Notes: a model not told the origin generated them from the letters alone. Positions 34,394 to 43,291 are shown, counted from the stretch's first letter. The stretch: DNA of 64,000 bases from Bacteroidales bacterium (GCA_020636775.1 JACJXF010000010.1:23260-87259), one strand, 5' to 3'. Translations and numbers: made by a program.

Positions 34394-34663
34394 CTACTTT
34401 TTAGGTTTTTTCAGGGCTACTATTTCAGCTTCCTTTTCTTTTACCTGTGTTTCGAGGTTTGCCTTATCAGCAAGCAGCCTTTCGATATCACCTTTTAGCT
34501 GTGCTTTCTCATTTTCCAGAACATTTATTTTTCTGGTATAGATTGCTTTGTAATAAAAATATGAAGTCAGATATCCGATTATAGCGGCTACCAGCAGAAG
34601 CAAAAGTATTTCAAATATTGCACTTGTGGTTCCCTGTTGTAATATGGTAAGTATTGTATTCAT
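34394..34663 (-). CDS. Small membrane protein with C-terminal coiled coil
   Basis: An 89-residue protein with one membrane helix at about 15-38 and a charged heptad-like tail at about 45-88 (ENEKAQLKGDIERLLADKANLETQVKEKEAEIV), which predicts a coiled coil. No family is recognised. It begins 6 bases after the stop of the OmpA-like gene and is surely co-transcribed with it. It could be a partner in an envelope complex; that is inference from proximity. Confidence 0.72.
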   Translation of the reverse strand: MNTILTILQQGTTSAIFEILLLLLVAAIIGYLTSYFYYKAIYTRKINVLENEKAQLKGDIERLLADKANLETQVKEKEAEIVALKKPKK

Positions 34664-34669
34664 TGCTTT

Positions 34670-35176
34670 TTATTTAATTGTTATTTCTGTCCTGCGGTTT
34701 TTAGCTCTTCCCGATTCAGAATTATTTTCTGCGACCGGCTCCGATTCACCTTTTGATAAGACCTGCATTTTCTCTGTCGGCAATCCTTTTTTTGTAAGGT
34801 ATTCACGGGTGGAATTTGCTCTTTTCAATCCCAGTTTTTGATTGTATGAATCTGAGCCTTTACTGTCGGTATGGCCTGTAATCGTCAGGTTTGCATCAGG
34901 ATGTGCCGAAAGCCAGTCGTAAAGGACTTTCGCTTTCTGGTCGTCGTCATCCGATGCTTTTACCATGGCTCTGTCGAAATCAAAATAAAGCATCATTGCC
35001 TGGGGAGGAGGGATTTGTATTTCCGGTGGCGGGATTGGTGAAGGGCTGAGGGTATCAGCAGTAATTGTTGTTTCTGCAGGTTTTTCACAAGCCGGCTTAA
35101 TTTTACAAACATAAAACCAACTTGAGAAGGCAGCCCATACAAGAAACACAAGAATACCGGTAATCAGAATTCTCAT
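34670..35176 (-). CDS. OmpA-family peptidoglycan-binding protein (minimal)
   Basis: A 168-residue protein with an N-terminal hydrophobic signal anchor (about 4-24) and a Pro-rich spacer (PSPIPPPEIQIPPPQ). The OmpA C-terminal domain is at about 60-168, with YFDFDRAMVK, the LTITGHTDSKGSDSYNQKLG motif and KRANSTREYL. The family binds diaminopimelate in peptidoglycan. There is no beta-barrel: it is either an inner-membrane-anchored tether or a periplasmic protein. The Cys at about 26 is not a clear lipobox. First gene of a two-gene unit with a coiled-coil membrane protein. Confidence 0.88.
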   Translation of the reverse strand: MRILITGILVFLVWAAFSSWFYVCKIKPACEKPAETTITADTLSPSPIPPPEIQIPPPQAMMLYFDFDRAMVKASDDDDQKAKVLYDWLSAHPDANLTITGHTDSKGSDSYNQKLGLKRANSTREYLTKKGLPTEKMQVLSKGESEPVAENNSESGRAKNRRTEITIK

Positions 35177-35508
35177 GGTTAGAATTATTAGGTTAATAAT
35201 CAGGATAATCCATCCAAGTTAAGCTATGCATGGATGGAAATCAATTTAAGACGGATGTTTTAAATCACTTAGGAGTTGTGAAATATCAAATTTCAAAAAA
35301 ATAAGAGAAATGAATTCGATTTCCATTAATATTCCATTATTACTAAAGGAAGTCGATAATTTCAGGTAATTTCGTTTTTTATAATTTTTAAAGCCAGAGC
35401 AATAACAAATTTGAATGTTGTGCGTTTTTCGGAGTAAACAATTTTAAAAGTCCGGTTTTGAATTTTTCCTTCCGGTAAATTAAATGCTGCATTATAGCTT
35501 AAAAACTC
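35177..35508. other. Intergenic region, 332 bases
   Basis: AT-rich space between divergent genes (ompA-like leftwards, cytochrome-like lipoprotein rightwards). The only structure I see is a perfect 7-base hairpin arm pair, TCCATCC (35209-35215) and GGATGGA (35232-35238), in the leader of the leftward gene. No RNA gene and no exact TAnnTTTG box. Confidence 0.5.
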
Positions 35509-35892
35509 ATGATAACTTTACGAATCAGATTCATCTATTTCTTATTGGTCTCTTCGGCAATGCTTTTCACTTCCTGTAGGCATAACGATGATATCAGCCA
35601 GCTTCCTGAAGTATGTTTTACTACAGACGTCCTTCCAATTTTTCAGAGTGGCTGTGCCATCTCCGGCTGCCATGATGGATCGGGGGCGGGTGGACTTAAC
35701 CTCTCAAGTTACAATGGAATTATGCAAGGGGTGACGCCGGGGGATGCAATGAAAAGCAGGGTTTATACTGTGCTGAGTAATGTATGGAATCCGGAAGGTT
35801 TTATGCCTCCCGACCGTCCGCTTTCTCTTGAAAACCGTAGTAAAATCAAGGTGTGGATTGAACAGGGTGCACTTGAAACCACCTGCCCGTAA
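35509..35892 (+). CDS. Haem-motif lipoprotein (CX4CH)
   Basis: A 127-residue lipoprotein (lipobox LFTSC, Cys23). The mature part contains FQSGCAISGCHDGSGAGGLNLSSY: a CX4CH haem-attachment pattern instead of the standard CX2CH, followed by the Gly-rich segment seen in planctomycete-type cytochrome c domains. PPDRPLSLENRSKIKVWIEQGA is the C-terminal helix of that domain. CX4CH sites are known in some multihaem cytochromes, so haem binding is plausible but unproven. The next gene is a second small cytochrome-like lipoprotein 45 bases downstream. Confidence 0.78.
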   Translation: MITLRIRFIYFLLVSSAMLFTSCRHNDDISQLPEVCFTTDVLPIFQSGCAISGCHDGSGAGGLNLSSYNGIMQGVTPGDAMKSRVYTVLSNVWNPEGFMPPDRPLSLENRSKIKVWIEQGALETTCP

Positions 35893-35937
35893 AGTTTATA
35901 TCTCCAACATATTCAGCATTTAAATTATCCTGTTAAA

Positions 35938-36303
35938 ATGAAAAGACTTCTTTTTGCTTCACTGATTATTAGCGCTATTGTGGCTTCCTGCTATTACGAT
36001 AGTGAGGAAAGCCTTTATCCTGATCTGGGCTCATGTGATACCCTGAATGTGAGTTATTCAGGCAGTATTGTGCCGCTGATGGACAACAATTGCCTGTCAT
36101 GTCATTCAAACAAAACGGCAGCTTCAAAGGGAAATGATCTGAGGCTTCAGAATTATGCTGATATTGTTGCAAATCAGGATGCTATCATCGCTTCCATTAA
36201 TCACACTGGAAAAAATCCAATGCCAAAAAATACTGCAAAGCTAAAGACTTGCCTTATTCAGCAATTTGAAATATGGGCAGCAGATGGCTCCCCCGATAAT
36301 TAG
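35938..36303 (+). CDS. Small c-type cytochrome lipoprotein (CX2CH)
   Basis: A 121-residue lipoprotein (lipobox IVASC, Cys18). VPLMDNNCLSCHSNKTAASKGNDLRLQNY holds a standard CxxCH haem site, and NHTGKNPMPKNTAKLKTCLIQQFEIWAADG provides a candidate axial Met and the C-terminal helix. It pairs with the preceding CX4CH lipoprotein and is followed by a DUF5777 barrel, YceI and an OB-fold protein in the same direction. It likely carries electrons at the outer or inner membrane face; no partner oxidoreductase is visible nearby. Confidence 0.82.
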   Translation: MKRLLFASLIISAIVASCYYDSEESLYPDLGSCDTLNVSYSGSIVPLMDNNCLSCHSNKTAASKGNDLRLQNYADIVANQDAIIASINHTGKNPMPKNTAKLKTCLIQQFEIWAADGSPDN

Positions 36304-36398
36304 ATATGGATTGACTGAAAATTTGTTCAGACTTTCTATATGCCTCCATTTCTTTTATGATTTCAAATCCAATAAAACCAAGTTTTCAACTAAAAATT

Positions 36399-37310
36399 AT
36401 GAGAAATCTCAAACCTGCTTTAACCGGACTATTGCTTATTCTATATTTAGGAGTCTATTCTCAGGATGATCTTATGGATATGCTCAATGCAGACACCAGG
36501 CCTGTAACAGATTATACAACAGCAACCTTCAAATCTACCAGGGTATTAAACGGACAGTCGATTGAACGAATGAAGGCACATCAGCTGGATTTCAGAATTT
36601 CTCACCGTTTTGGGCTTCTCAGTGGGGGAGCCTATGAATTGTGGGGTCTGGACCAGTCAACCGTTCATTTTAGTCTTGAATATGGAATAAACGATTGGTT
36701 GATGGTTGGATTGGGCAGAGGCACATATGAAAAGACATTTGACGGGTTTACAAAAGTAAGTCTGCTGAGGCAATCAACCGGGGCCATTACTATGCCTGTA
36801 TCAGTTTCTCTTTTTGGTTCGGCAGCACTTAATTCTCTAAAATTTACTGAAACCAGCAGGACCAACTATTTTTCCTCCCGCTTCTCTTACACATACCAGG
36901 TTCTTGTTGGAAGAAAATTCGGGCCTAAATTTTCCGCACAGATAAGCCCTACCGTTGTTCATAGAAATCTTGTGCAAACAGAACTGGATCCAAATGATAC
37001 TTATTCGGTCGGACTTGGCGGAAGAGTCAAACTCTCAACCCATCTTAGTCTCAACGCTGAGTATTTTTATGTAATTAATCCATTTTACAATTATCCCAGC
37101 CAGAAGACCTATAATCCTTTATCCATCGGAATCGATCTGGAGACAGGCGGACATGTCTTTCAGCTGATGTTTACCAATTCACTGGCAATGATTGAAAAGG
37201 GATTTATAACTGAAACTTCCGGTCAATGGACAAATGGTGATATTCATTTTGGATTTAATATCTCAAGGGTTTTTAATCTGAAGAAGCCTATAAATGAGGA
37301 TGCTAAATGA
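36399..37310 (+). CDS. DUF5777 beta-barrel protein
   Basis: A 303-residue exported protein. I start at ATG 36399 because it begins a clean signal peptide (MRNLKPALTGLLLILYLGVYSQ), while the upstream in-frame ATG adds 14 residues with no signal character. The mature start, DDLMDMLNADTRPVTDYTTATFKSTRVLNGQSIE, is diagnostic of DUF5777. The body shows amphipathic strands of an outer-membrane barrel (LSLEYGINDWLMVGLGRG-like segments). In Bacteroidota DUF5777 genes often travel with YceI and small cytochromes, as here. Function unknown. Confidence 0.87.
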   Translation: MRNLKPALTGLLLILYLGVYSQDDLMDMLNADTRPVTDYTTATFKSTRVLNGQSIERMKAHQLDFRISHRFGLLSGGAYELWGLDQSTVHFSLEYGINDWLMVGLGRGTYEKTFDGFTKVSLLRQSTGAITMPVSVSLFGSAALNSLKFTETSRTNYFSSRFSYTYQVLVGRKFGPKFSAQISPTVVHRNLVQTELDPNDTYSVGLGGRVKLSTHLSLNAEYFYVINPFYNYPSQKTYNPLSIGIDLETGGHVFQLMFTNSLAMIEKGFITETSGQWTNGDIHFGFNISRVFNLKKPINEDAK

Positions 37311-37357
37311 ACTTAAAAAAATTACGGATGTTTTTATGTAATAAATAATTTACTCCC

Positions 37358-37906
37358 ATGAAAAATATACTAATCCTTTTATTTCTCGCTCTCGGTCTTA
37401 ACCTGAATGCACAGAAATTCATTGCTAAAAATGGCTTTGCCGGTTTTTATTCCCATACCTCTATGGAGGATATCAAGGCTGATAATAACCAGGTAAACAG
37501 TATTCTGGACACTTCTAATGGAGAAATTGTTTTTCTGATGTTGAATAAGTCTTTTCATTTCGACAGAGCATTGATGGAAGAGCATTTTAATGAGAATTAT
37601 ATGGAATCGGAGAAGTTTCCTAAATCTACCTTTAAGGGAAGAATTAGCAATTTATCGGATGTGAATTTCAACAAACCCGGAGTTTATAAGGTTACAGTTG
37701 AAGGAAAAATGAATATGCATGGTGTGGAAAAAGATTTTACAACTGAAGGCACTCTTGAGGTACAAGCCGATGGAATCGTGGCAAAAGCAACTTTCCCTAT
37801 TAAGCCTGAAGATTATGGAATTGCAATACCAGGCATTGTAAGAGATAAAATTGCCAGTGAAATGACAGTTAATGTCAATGTTAAGTACACACTTATGAAC
37901 AGGTAA
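37358..37906 (+). CDS. YceI-family periplasmic lipocalin-like protein
   Basis: A 182-residue exported protein (signal about 1-19, ending ...NLNAQ). It has the YceI fold pattern: FAGFYSHTSMEDIKADN, NKSFHFDRALMEEHFNENYMESEKFPKSTFKG and VTVEGKMNMHGVEKDFTTEGTLE. The family binds polyisoprenoid lipids, probably quinone-like molecules, in an elongated lipocalin barrel. The adjacent cytochrome-like proteins make a quinone or haem-related role attractive but unproven. The following OB-fold gene starts 4 bases after its stop. Confidence 0.92.
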   Translation: MKNILILLFLALGLNLNAQKFIAKNGFAGFYSHTSMEDIKADNNQVNSILDTSNGEIVFLMLNKSFHFDRALMEEHFNENYMESEKFPKSTFKGRISNLSDVNFNKPGVYKVTVEGKMNMHGVEKDFTTEGTLEVQADGIVAKATFPIKPEDYGIAIPGIVRDKIASEMTVNVNVKYTLMNR

Positions 37907-37910
37907 AATT

Positions 37911-38366
37911 ATGAACTGCCCTGCATTTGTTAAGACTAAAGGATTTAGAATCCTTGCCGCCCTGGTTTTGTTGACGATTGTGTCGGCTGTAATTTATGCC
38001 TTATATCTTTTTAACCTCAGGCATGATGATCTTTATACAGTAAAACCAGCTTTTGTATTAACGGCTTCCGGTTTGTATGATGAGTTTGAAGCCAATGAAG
38101 CTGCAGCAACTGCAAAATATTCGTCCAGGGTCATTGAAATTAAGGGTACTATAGCAGAAGTTTCATATAGTCCATCGGATAGCACGGTAAGTATAATCTT
38201 AAGGGATTCAGATGCCCCAGCGGGAGTGAATTGCACTTTTAGTACAGATAACAAACCTAAGCCTTCACTCCTGAAAGTCGGCGAAACAATTACCCTGAGG
38301 GGAGAGTTTTCCGGAATGCTTATTGATGTTGCCTTAAACAACTGCGTTTTACTTCCCGGGAAGTAA
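37911..38366 (+). CDS. Membrane-anchored OB-fold (tRNA_anti-like) protein
   Basis: A 151-residue protein with an N-terminal membrane helix (about 13-33). A single OB-fold domain resembles the 'tRNA_anti-like' family (ASGLYDEFEANEAAATAKYSSRVIEIKGTIAEV, followed by SIILRDSD and VGETITLRGEFSG). Despite the name, such exported OB domains are not shown to bind RNA. Coupled to YceI by a 4-base gap and last in the 35.5-38.4 kb group. The opposing kinase gene ends 33 bases away. Confidence 0.82.
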   Translation: MNCPAFVKTKGFRILAALVLLTIVSAVIYALYLFNLRHDDLYTVKPAFVLTASGLYDEFEANEAAATAKYSSRVIEIKGTIAEVSYSPSDSTVSIILRDSDAPAGVNCTFSTDNKPKPSLLKVGETITLRGEFSGMLIDVALNNCVLLPGK

Positions 38367-38399
38367 TCCGACAGGTCTAATACCGCGCAATTTCAGGAT

Positions 38400-39752
38400 C
38401 TAAAATGTAAGCGTAAATGTTGTTTCCTTTTCCGGAACGGACTTAGCAGTTATGGTGCCTCCGTGCAGCTTAAGTATTTGCCTCGACAGGCTTAGTCCTA
38501 TGCCCGATCCGGAAGGCTTGGTTGTAAAAAATGGTATGAAAATTTTATCCAGCACATCCTTTAAAATCCCCACGCCGTTATCACTTACCTGTATAGTAGG
38601 ACGCCCTCTTTTATTCATAAATGCCCTGAGGTTGATTTTGGCATCTTTTCTGCCTTCAAGAGCATGGGCTGAGTTCTTCAGAAGGTTTATAAGAACCTGC
38701 TCAATTAATTGCTCATCCATGGATATTTCGAGACTGCCGGGATCAACCGAAGAAGAAAAGCTGATTTTACTGCTTTTAAAGTCCTCATCCATAAGGCGTC
38801 CGAGAGAGCTAAACAGTTCTGTGACCGGGGTAATTTTGAAGTTTGGCTTGGGTATCCGGGTAAGGTTACGGTAAGTATTCACAAAATGCAAAAGCCCGTT
38901 ACTTCGCTTGTTGATTGTTTGCAGTGCCTGTTGAATCTCATCCACCGTTTCACTGTCCATGGCGGCGTTCTCACCTTTCTTTTTATTGAATTCATTTAGC
39001 ATGCCCTCCAGGGTAGATGAAAGACTCGCTATAGGAGTTATGGAATTCATAATTTCGTGAGTCAGCACACGGATAAGTTTCTGCCATGCTTCGGTTTCCT
39101 GCTCTTCCAGTACGTTCTGGATGTTTTTTATGGTAGTAAGAATAACCAGCTTGTTTTTGATTTTAAATTCGGTTGCATTTATGGCAAGCTGCAAAAGGTC
39201 GTCCTCATCCTGAACCTTTACCAGTTTGTTTTCGCCCGGTTTAATTTTGAGAAGGGTACTTACCAATTCTTTGCTCAGAACGGATAAGGCTGAAACATTC
39301 TTCACTGAACCGAGCTGGAAAAGCTTTTTTGCAGATTTATTGATCATTTCCACGCTCCCATCGCGCTGGTAGGCGAGTATACTCACATCGATGTTCTGTA
39401 CGATGCTCTGGAGATAATGAAAATGTTCCTCCTTCTCAGAACGTACTTTTTGAAAATCGCTGATTACATCGTTAAAGGCATTGTTCAGCTCATCGAAAGA
39501 AGAACCCATGCCTTCAATCTGGAAGGAGCGGGTAAATTCCGAAAAACGAATGGATTCAAGAAAACTGGCCAGGTCCCTGTTGGTTTTGTCAACATACCTG
39601 AACATGGAATATATCTGAAGTCCTGATAGCAGGAGCAATATGGAAGGGGTAATATGAGCCTGCCGGTCCAGAAAATAGAAGAAAAGGAATACTGTTACAG
39701 CAAATAGCGCTATCCTGATTATCAGGTTGACTCTGAAATTTTTATAAACCAT
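38400..39752 (-). CDS. NtrY-like sensor histidine kinase
   Basis: A 450-residue inner-membrane kinase. Two helices (about 9-28 and 34-50) are followed by a HAMP-like/PAS region (about 60-215). The dimerisation helix carries the intact phospho-acceptor His232 in LTHEIMNSITPIASL. The ATPase domain has a complete N-box (INLLKNSAHAL), G1 (VSDNGVGI) and G2 (GSGIGLSLSRQI). It should phosphorylate the adjacent NtrC-like regulator, whose gene overlaps this one by 11 bases. The absence of a sizeable periplasmic loop suggests membrane or cytosolic sensing. It serves as a good contrast to the two degenerate kinases at 23-27 kb. Confidence 0.92.
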   Translation of the reverse strand: MVYKNFRVNLIIRIALFAVTVFLFFYFLDRQAHITPSILLLLSGLQIYSMFRYVDKTNRDLASFLESIRFSEFTRSFQIEGMGSSFDELNNAFNDVISDFQKVRSEKEEHFHYLQSIVQNIDVSILAYQRDGSVEMINKSAKKLFQLGSVKNVSALSVLSKELVSTLLKIKPGENKLVKVQDEDDLLQLAINATEFKIKNKLVILTTIKNIQNVLEEQETEAWQKLIRVLTHEIMNSITPIASLSSTLEGMLNEFNKKKGENAAMDSETVDEIQQALQTINKRSNGLLHFVNTYRNLTRIPKPNFKITPVTELFSSLGRLMDEDFKSSKISFSSSVDPGSLEISMDEQLIEQVLINLLKNSAHALEGRKDAKINLRAFMNKRGRPTIQVSDNGVGILKDVLDKIFIPFFTTKPSGSGIGLSLSRQILKLHGGTITAKSVPEKETTFTLTF

Positions 39753-41118
39753 GTTTTTCCATTCTTCGGTAAAGGGAAGTTCTTGTTAATCCCAGATCCT
39801 GGGCAGCCTGAGATATGTTTCCCTGGTATTGCTTCAGAACTTTCTGTATGATGCTTTTTTCAATTTCATCGAGGTTATGAGTATTTATCTCGAGCTCCTC
39901 AGTTTTCTTTGCCGTACCTGTCAGGTTAAAATCATCGGGAGTTAGCATATCCCCATCGGACATGATTACGGCTCTTTCAATGGCATGCTGCAATTCCCTT
40001 ACGTTACCCGGCCAGTGGTATGCCTGTAACTTCTTGAGAGATGAGGATAAAATTCCCTTGATATTTTTCTTGTACTTCCGGGAATAAATTTTCAGAAAAT
40101 GTTCTGATAAAAGCAGCAGATCACCGGTCCTTTCTCTTAAGGGAGGAAGGTGTATCTCAACGGTATTTATCCTGTACAAAAGGTCCTGACGAAATTTCCC
40201 TTCTTCCACATCCTGATGTATGTTATTGTTGGTTGCACAAATAAGTCTGACATCAACTGGCAATGGCTTGTTGGATCCAACTCTGGTCACTTCTCTTCTC
40301 TCAATAATTGTCAGCAATTTGGTCTGCATCTGTGAACTAAGGTTTCCGATCTCATCCAGAAACAGGGTCCCTCCGGATGCAATTTCAAAACGTCCCTGTT
40401 TCATTTGTCGGGCATCGGTAAAAGCACCTTTCTCGTGACCAAAAAGCTCAGATTCAAACAGAGTTTCAGCAATGGATCCAAGGTCAACATTAATGAAAAC
40501 TTCATCCTTCCTGAGCGAATTTCTGTACAGTGCGCGGGCAACCAGCTCTTTTCCCGTACCATTTTCTCCAAGTATCAGAATATTTGCATCGGTGGCAGCT
40601 ACCTTTTTAATGGTATTAAAGACCTGATTCATTTCAGGCGATTTTCCAATGAAATCCGTGAAAGGCTGATCCAGTACCGCTGAAATTTCCCTTTGCTTCT
40701 GACGCAGACCTTCTGCCTCCAGCTTCGATTGTCTGAGTTTGAGAGCTGAATTTATGGTGGCAAGCATCTTCTCATTTTGCCAGGGTTTTAGAACAAAATC
40801 GGTGGCCCCTTCCTTAATGGCTCGTACTGCTTTCTCTGCATCTCCGTAAGCGGTTATGAAAACCACGATAGCATTTGGGTCGATATTTAGGATTTGTCTG
40901 AGCCAACGAAATCCTTCCTGTCCGCTTATGGCATCCTTGGTAAAATTCATGTCCAGGAGAATGACATCCCAGTTTTCTCCTGCCATCATTTCCGGGATTT
41001 TCTCCGGATTATTTATAGTCTCAATTTTCTCCAGACTCGATTTTAGTAACAATTTTACAGCGAAAAGAATATCTTCGTTGTCATCAACCACAAGAATTTT
41101 ACCGGATTTTTGACTCAT
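39742..41118 (-). CDS. Sigma-54-dependent NtrC-family response regulator
   Basis: A 458-residue activator. The receiver is at about 6-125 with Asp12/13, phospho-acceptor Asp56 (LLDMNFT) and Lys111. The AAA+ domain is about 155-390 with Walker A GENGTGKE (184-191), the sigma-54 contact loop GAFTDA (231-236, a D-for-G variant of GAFTGA), and Walker B GGTLFLDEIG. The C-terminal Fis-type helix-turn-helix is at about 415-458 (GNISQAAQDLGLTRTSLYRRMEKHGL). It is divergent from an HlyD-ABC-TolC export cluster, which is the likely target. The kinase gene follows with an 11-base overlap. Confidence 0.93.
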   Translation of the reverse strand: MSQKSGKILVVDDNEDILFAVKLLLKSSLEKIETINNPEKIPEMMAGENWDVILLDMNFTKDAISGQEGFRWLRQILNIDPNAIVVFITAYGDAEKAVRAIKEGATDFVLKPWQNEKMLATINSALKLRQSKLEAEGLRQKQREISAVLDQPFTDFIGKSPEMNQVFNTIKKVAATDANILILGENGTGKELVARALYRNSLRKDEVFINVDLGSIAETLFESELFGHEKGAFTDARQMKQGRFEIASGGTLFLDEIGNLSSQMQTKLLTIIERREVTRVGSNKPLPVDVRLICATNNNIHQDVEEGKFRQDLLYRINTVEIHLPPLRERTGDLLLLSEHFLKIYSRKYKKNIKGILSSSLKKLQAYHWPGNVRELQHAIERAVIMSDGDMLTPDDFNLTGTAKKTEELEINTHNLDEIEKSIIQKVLKQYQGNISQAAQDLGLTRTSLYRRMEKHGL

Positions 41119-41180
41119 TTTCCTTGAAATTTTTATTAGAACAAATGGATACCCAATATTACAAGTTTTTTTTGAATGTT

Positions 41181-41206
41181 CGAATTCGTACGATATATGT
41201 TACATA
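41181..41206. promoter_or_regulatory. Cluster of short palindromes upstream of export cluster
   Basis: CGAATTCG (41181-41188), TCGTACGA (41186-41193) and TATGTtACATA (41196-41206) are perfect palindromes packed in 26 bases, 75-100 bases upstream of a weak sigma-54-like box and next to the NtrC-like gene. This is where an activator's enhancer would lie; binding is inference. Confidence 0.35.
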
Positions 41207-41280
41207 AGCGTACACTTTATTAGGGCTGAAAAACCATGTCAAATAGTCTAAAATGCATATTTACAGTATTATGCAGGTTT

Positions 41281-41296
41281 TGGCATAATCTGTGAC
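41281..41296 (+). promoter_or_regulatory. Weak sigma-54 promoter candidate
   Basis: TGGCATAATCTGTGAC lies 25 bases upstream of the HlyD start and has a good -24 half (TGGCA) but an imperfect -12 half (GTGAC instead of TTGCA). The neighbouring NtrC-type activator makes sigma-54 control expected; the match alone is weak. Confidence 0.35.
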
Positions 41297-41320
41297 AATA
41301 TTTAGTAAATTTATGTCTTT

Positions 41321-42580
41321 ATGAGCGGAATGGACAGAGTTATTGAAAAGAAAAAAGGATTCAACAGGAAAACCCTTTGGATACTGCTTTTTTCTTTTGT
41401 CTTTATTTTAATGGCCTATAATATTTTGTTTGGCGACAAATCCTCCAAGCTGAATGTTGAGAAAAATAAGATAAGTATTGAGGGGGTCAAAAGAGATATT
41501 TTCCAGGACTATATTGCTGTTCAGGGAGTAGTTGAGCCTATTCAAACCATTTTTCTGGATGCCGTGGAAGGCGGAAGAGTTGAACAGATTCTGAAGGAGG
41601 AGGGAAGTATGCTGAAAAAGGGAGAGCCTATAATCAGACTCTCCAATAATAACCTCATACTCGAAATTTCAAATAATGAAGCAGCTGTTGCCAGAGCAGT
41701 GAGTGAACTCAGAAACGCCCGCCTGCAAATGGATCAGCAGGTTCTGAATTCCAACATACAGATTCTGCAGTTGAGTAAGCAGGTAAATAAGGAAAGACGG
41801 GCTTATGAAAAGAATGAAATATTGTTTAAGGAAGATCATATTTCCCCTGAAGAATTTCAACAGTCGAAAGAAGACTTCATGACTTCTGAAAAGCTGCTCG
41901 AATTATATCGTGAGAATCACGTGAAAGATAGTGTTTACAGGGGAATTCAGGTTGGAACACTCGAAGAATCTGTTTCCAGGATGACCGTTAACATGGACCT
42001 GACAAGGAAACGTCTGGATAACCTGAATATTAAAGCTCCGGTAGACGGTGAACTGGCAAGTCTGAACCCTGAAGTAGGAGAGGTGGTCAGCTATGGTACC
42101 CGCATTGGTACAATGAATATCCTGGATTCATACAAGCTTCGCGTGGAAATTGATGAGCATTATATTTCCAGAATTGAAAGGGGTCTCATTGGAATCTGTG
42201 ATTTTTCGAATAGTTCCTATCAGGCAAAACTTACCAAAATTTATCCGGAAGTACGAAATGGCCGATTTGCAGTGGATATGATATTTACCAGGGAAGTTCC
42301 TCCTCAGATCAGAATCGGACAAACTTCAAGGATAAAGCTGGAACTGGGTGAATCACAGAATGCTGTTCTCCTTTCTAAAGGAGGCTTTTACCAGAGTACC
42401 GGTGGACAGTGGGTATATGTGGTAGATCCTTCAGGTGAATTTGCCATAAAGAGGAATATCTCCATAGGTCGGCAAAATCCTAAATACTATGAGGTTCTCG
42501 ACGGACTTTCGGAAGGAGAAAATGTTATTATAAGCAGCTATGACAATTTTGGAAATGCAGATAAACTAATTCTGAAATAA
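41321..42580 (+). CDS. HlyD/RND-type periplasmic adaptor of an ABC exporter
   Basis: A 419-residue membrane-fusion protein with one N-terminal membrane helix (about 19-37). A barrel-sandwich (biotinyl-lipoyl-like) half (AVQGVVEPIQTIFLDAVEGGRVEQIL) is followed by a long coiled-coil hairpin (about 115-215). The second lipoyl half is LNIKAPVDGELASLNPEVGEVV, and a beta-barrel and membrane-proximal domain complete the protein. It bridges an inner-membrane exporter to TolC. An ABC ATPase follows after 27 bases and a TolC gene lies 1.2 kb downstream. An alternative start is the ATG at 41330. Confidence 0.92.
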   Translation: MSGMDRVIEKKKGFNRKTLWILLFSFVFILMAYNILFGDKSSKLNVEKNKISIEGVKRDIFQDYIAVQGVVEPIQTIFLDAVEGGRVEQILKEEGSMLKKGEPIIRLSNNNLILEISNNEAAVARAVSELRNARLQMDQQVLNSNIQILQLSKQVNKERRAYEKNEILFKEDHISPEEFQQSKEDFMTSEKLLELYRENHVKDSVYRGIQVGTLEESVSRMTVNMDLTRKRLDNLNIKAPVDGELASLNPEVGEVVSYGTRIGTMNILDSYKLRVEIDEHYISRIERGLIGICDFSNSSYQAKLTKIYPEVRNGRFAVDMIFTREVPPQIRIGQTSRIKLELGESQNAVLLSKGGFYQSTGGQWVYVVDPSGEFAIKRNISIGRQNPKYYEVLDGLSEGENVIISSYDNFGNADKLILK

Positions 42581-42607
42581 TTTAAACAGGAACTAAACTA
42601 AATAATC

Positions 42608-43291
42608 ATGATCAAAACGGTTGAACTCAGTAAAATATTCAAAACCGATGAGGTTGAAACTACAGCTCTCAATAAGGTTAGTCTTGAAATCTCAGATGGT
42701 GAATTCGTAGCAATTATGGGCCCTTCAGGATGTGGCAAGTCCACACTGCTTAATATCCTGGGACTATTGGATAATCCTACCAGTGGTCAGTTCTATTTCA
42801 ATAACCTCGAAATCAGCGGCTATTCCGAAAGAAAAAGGACCAACCTTAGAAAGTCCAATATTGGTTTTGTATTCCAGAGTTTCAACCTGATCGATGAACT
42901 CAATGTTTTTGAAAACGTTGAACTCCCCTTATTGTATCAGCGTGTATCTGCATCCGACAGAAAAAAGAGGGTTTCTGAAGTGCTCGACCGGATGAAGATT
43001 TCCCACAGGAAAAAGCATTTTCCCCAGCAGCTAAGCGGAGGACAGCAACAACGCGTAGCCATAGCCCGGGCAGTGGTATCAAAACCATTATTGATTCTCG
43101 CCGACGAACCTACAGGGAACCTCGATTCTGCAAATGGCGAAGAGGTCATGAACCTGTTATCGGAATTAAACCAGGAGGGAACCACTGTAATTATGGTTAC
43201 CCACTCAGCCAGCGACGCGGATAAAGCACACAGAATTATTCAGCTTTTCGACGGTCATATTGTTACTGAAAATATTAAGCAGAAGATCTGA
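42608..43291 (+). CDS. MacB/LolD-type ABC transporter ATPase
   Basis: A 227-residue cytosolic ATPase with Walker A GPSGCGKST (38-46), Q-loop FVFQSFNL, signature LSGGQQQR (142-149), Walker B LLILADEP with Glu167, the NLDSANG D-loop and MVTHSA H-loop. TALNKVSLEISDGEFVAIMGPSG is characteristic of the MacB/LolD/FtsE branch, which pairs with FtsX-type permeases. No such permease is next to it. It probably acts in trans with a permease encoded elsewhere, together with the HlyD and TolC proteins of this cluster. Confidence 0.94.
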   Translation: MIKTVELSKIFKTDEVETTALNKVSLEISDGEFVAIMGPSGCGKSTLLNILGLLDNPTSGQFYFNNLEISGYSERKRTNLRKSNIGFVFQSFNLIDELNVFENVELPLLYQRVSASDRKKRVSEVLDRMKISHRKKHFPQQLSGGQQQRVAIARAVVSKPLLILADEPTGNLDSANGEEVMNLLSELNQEGTTVIMVTHSASDADKAHRIIQLFDGHIVTENIKQKI

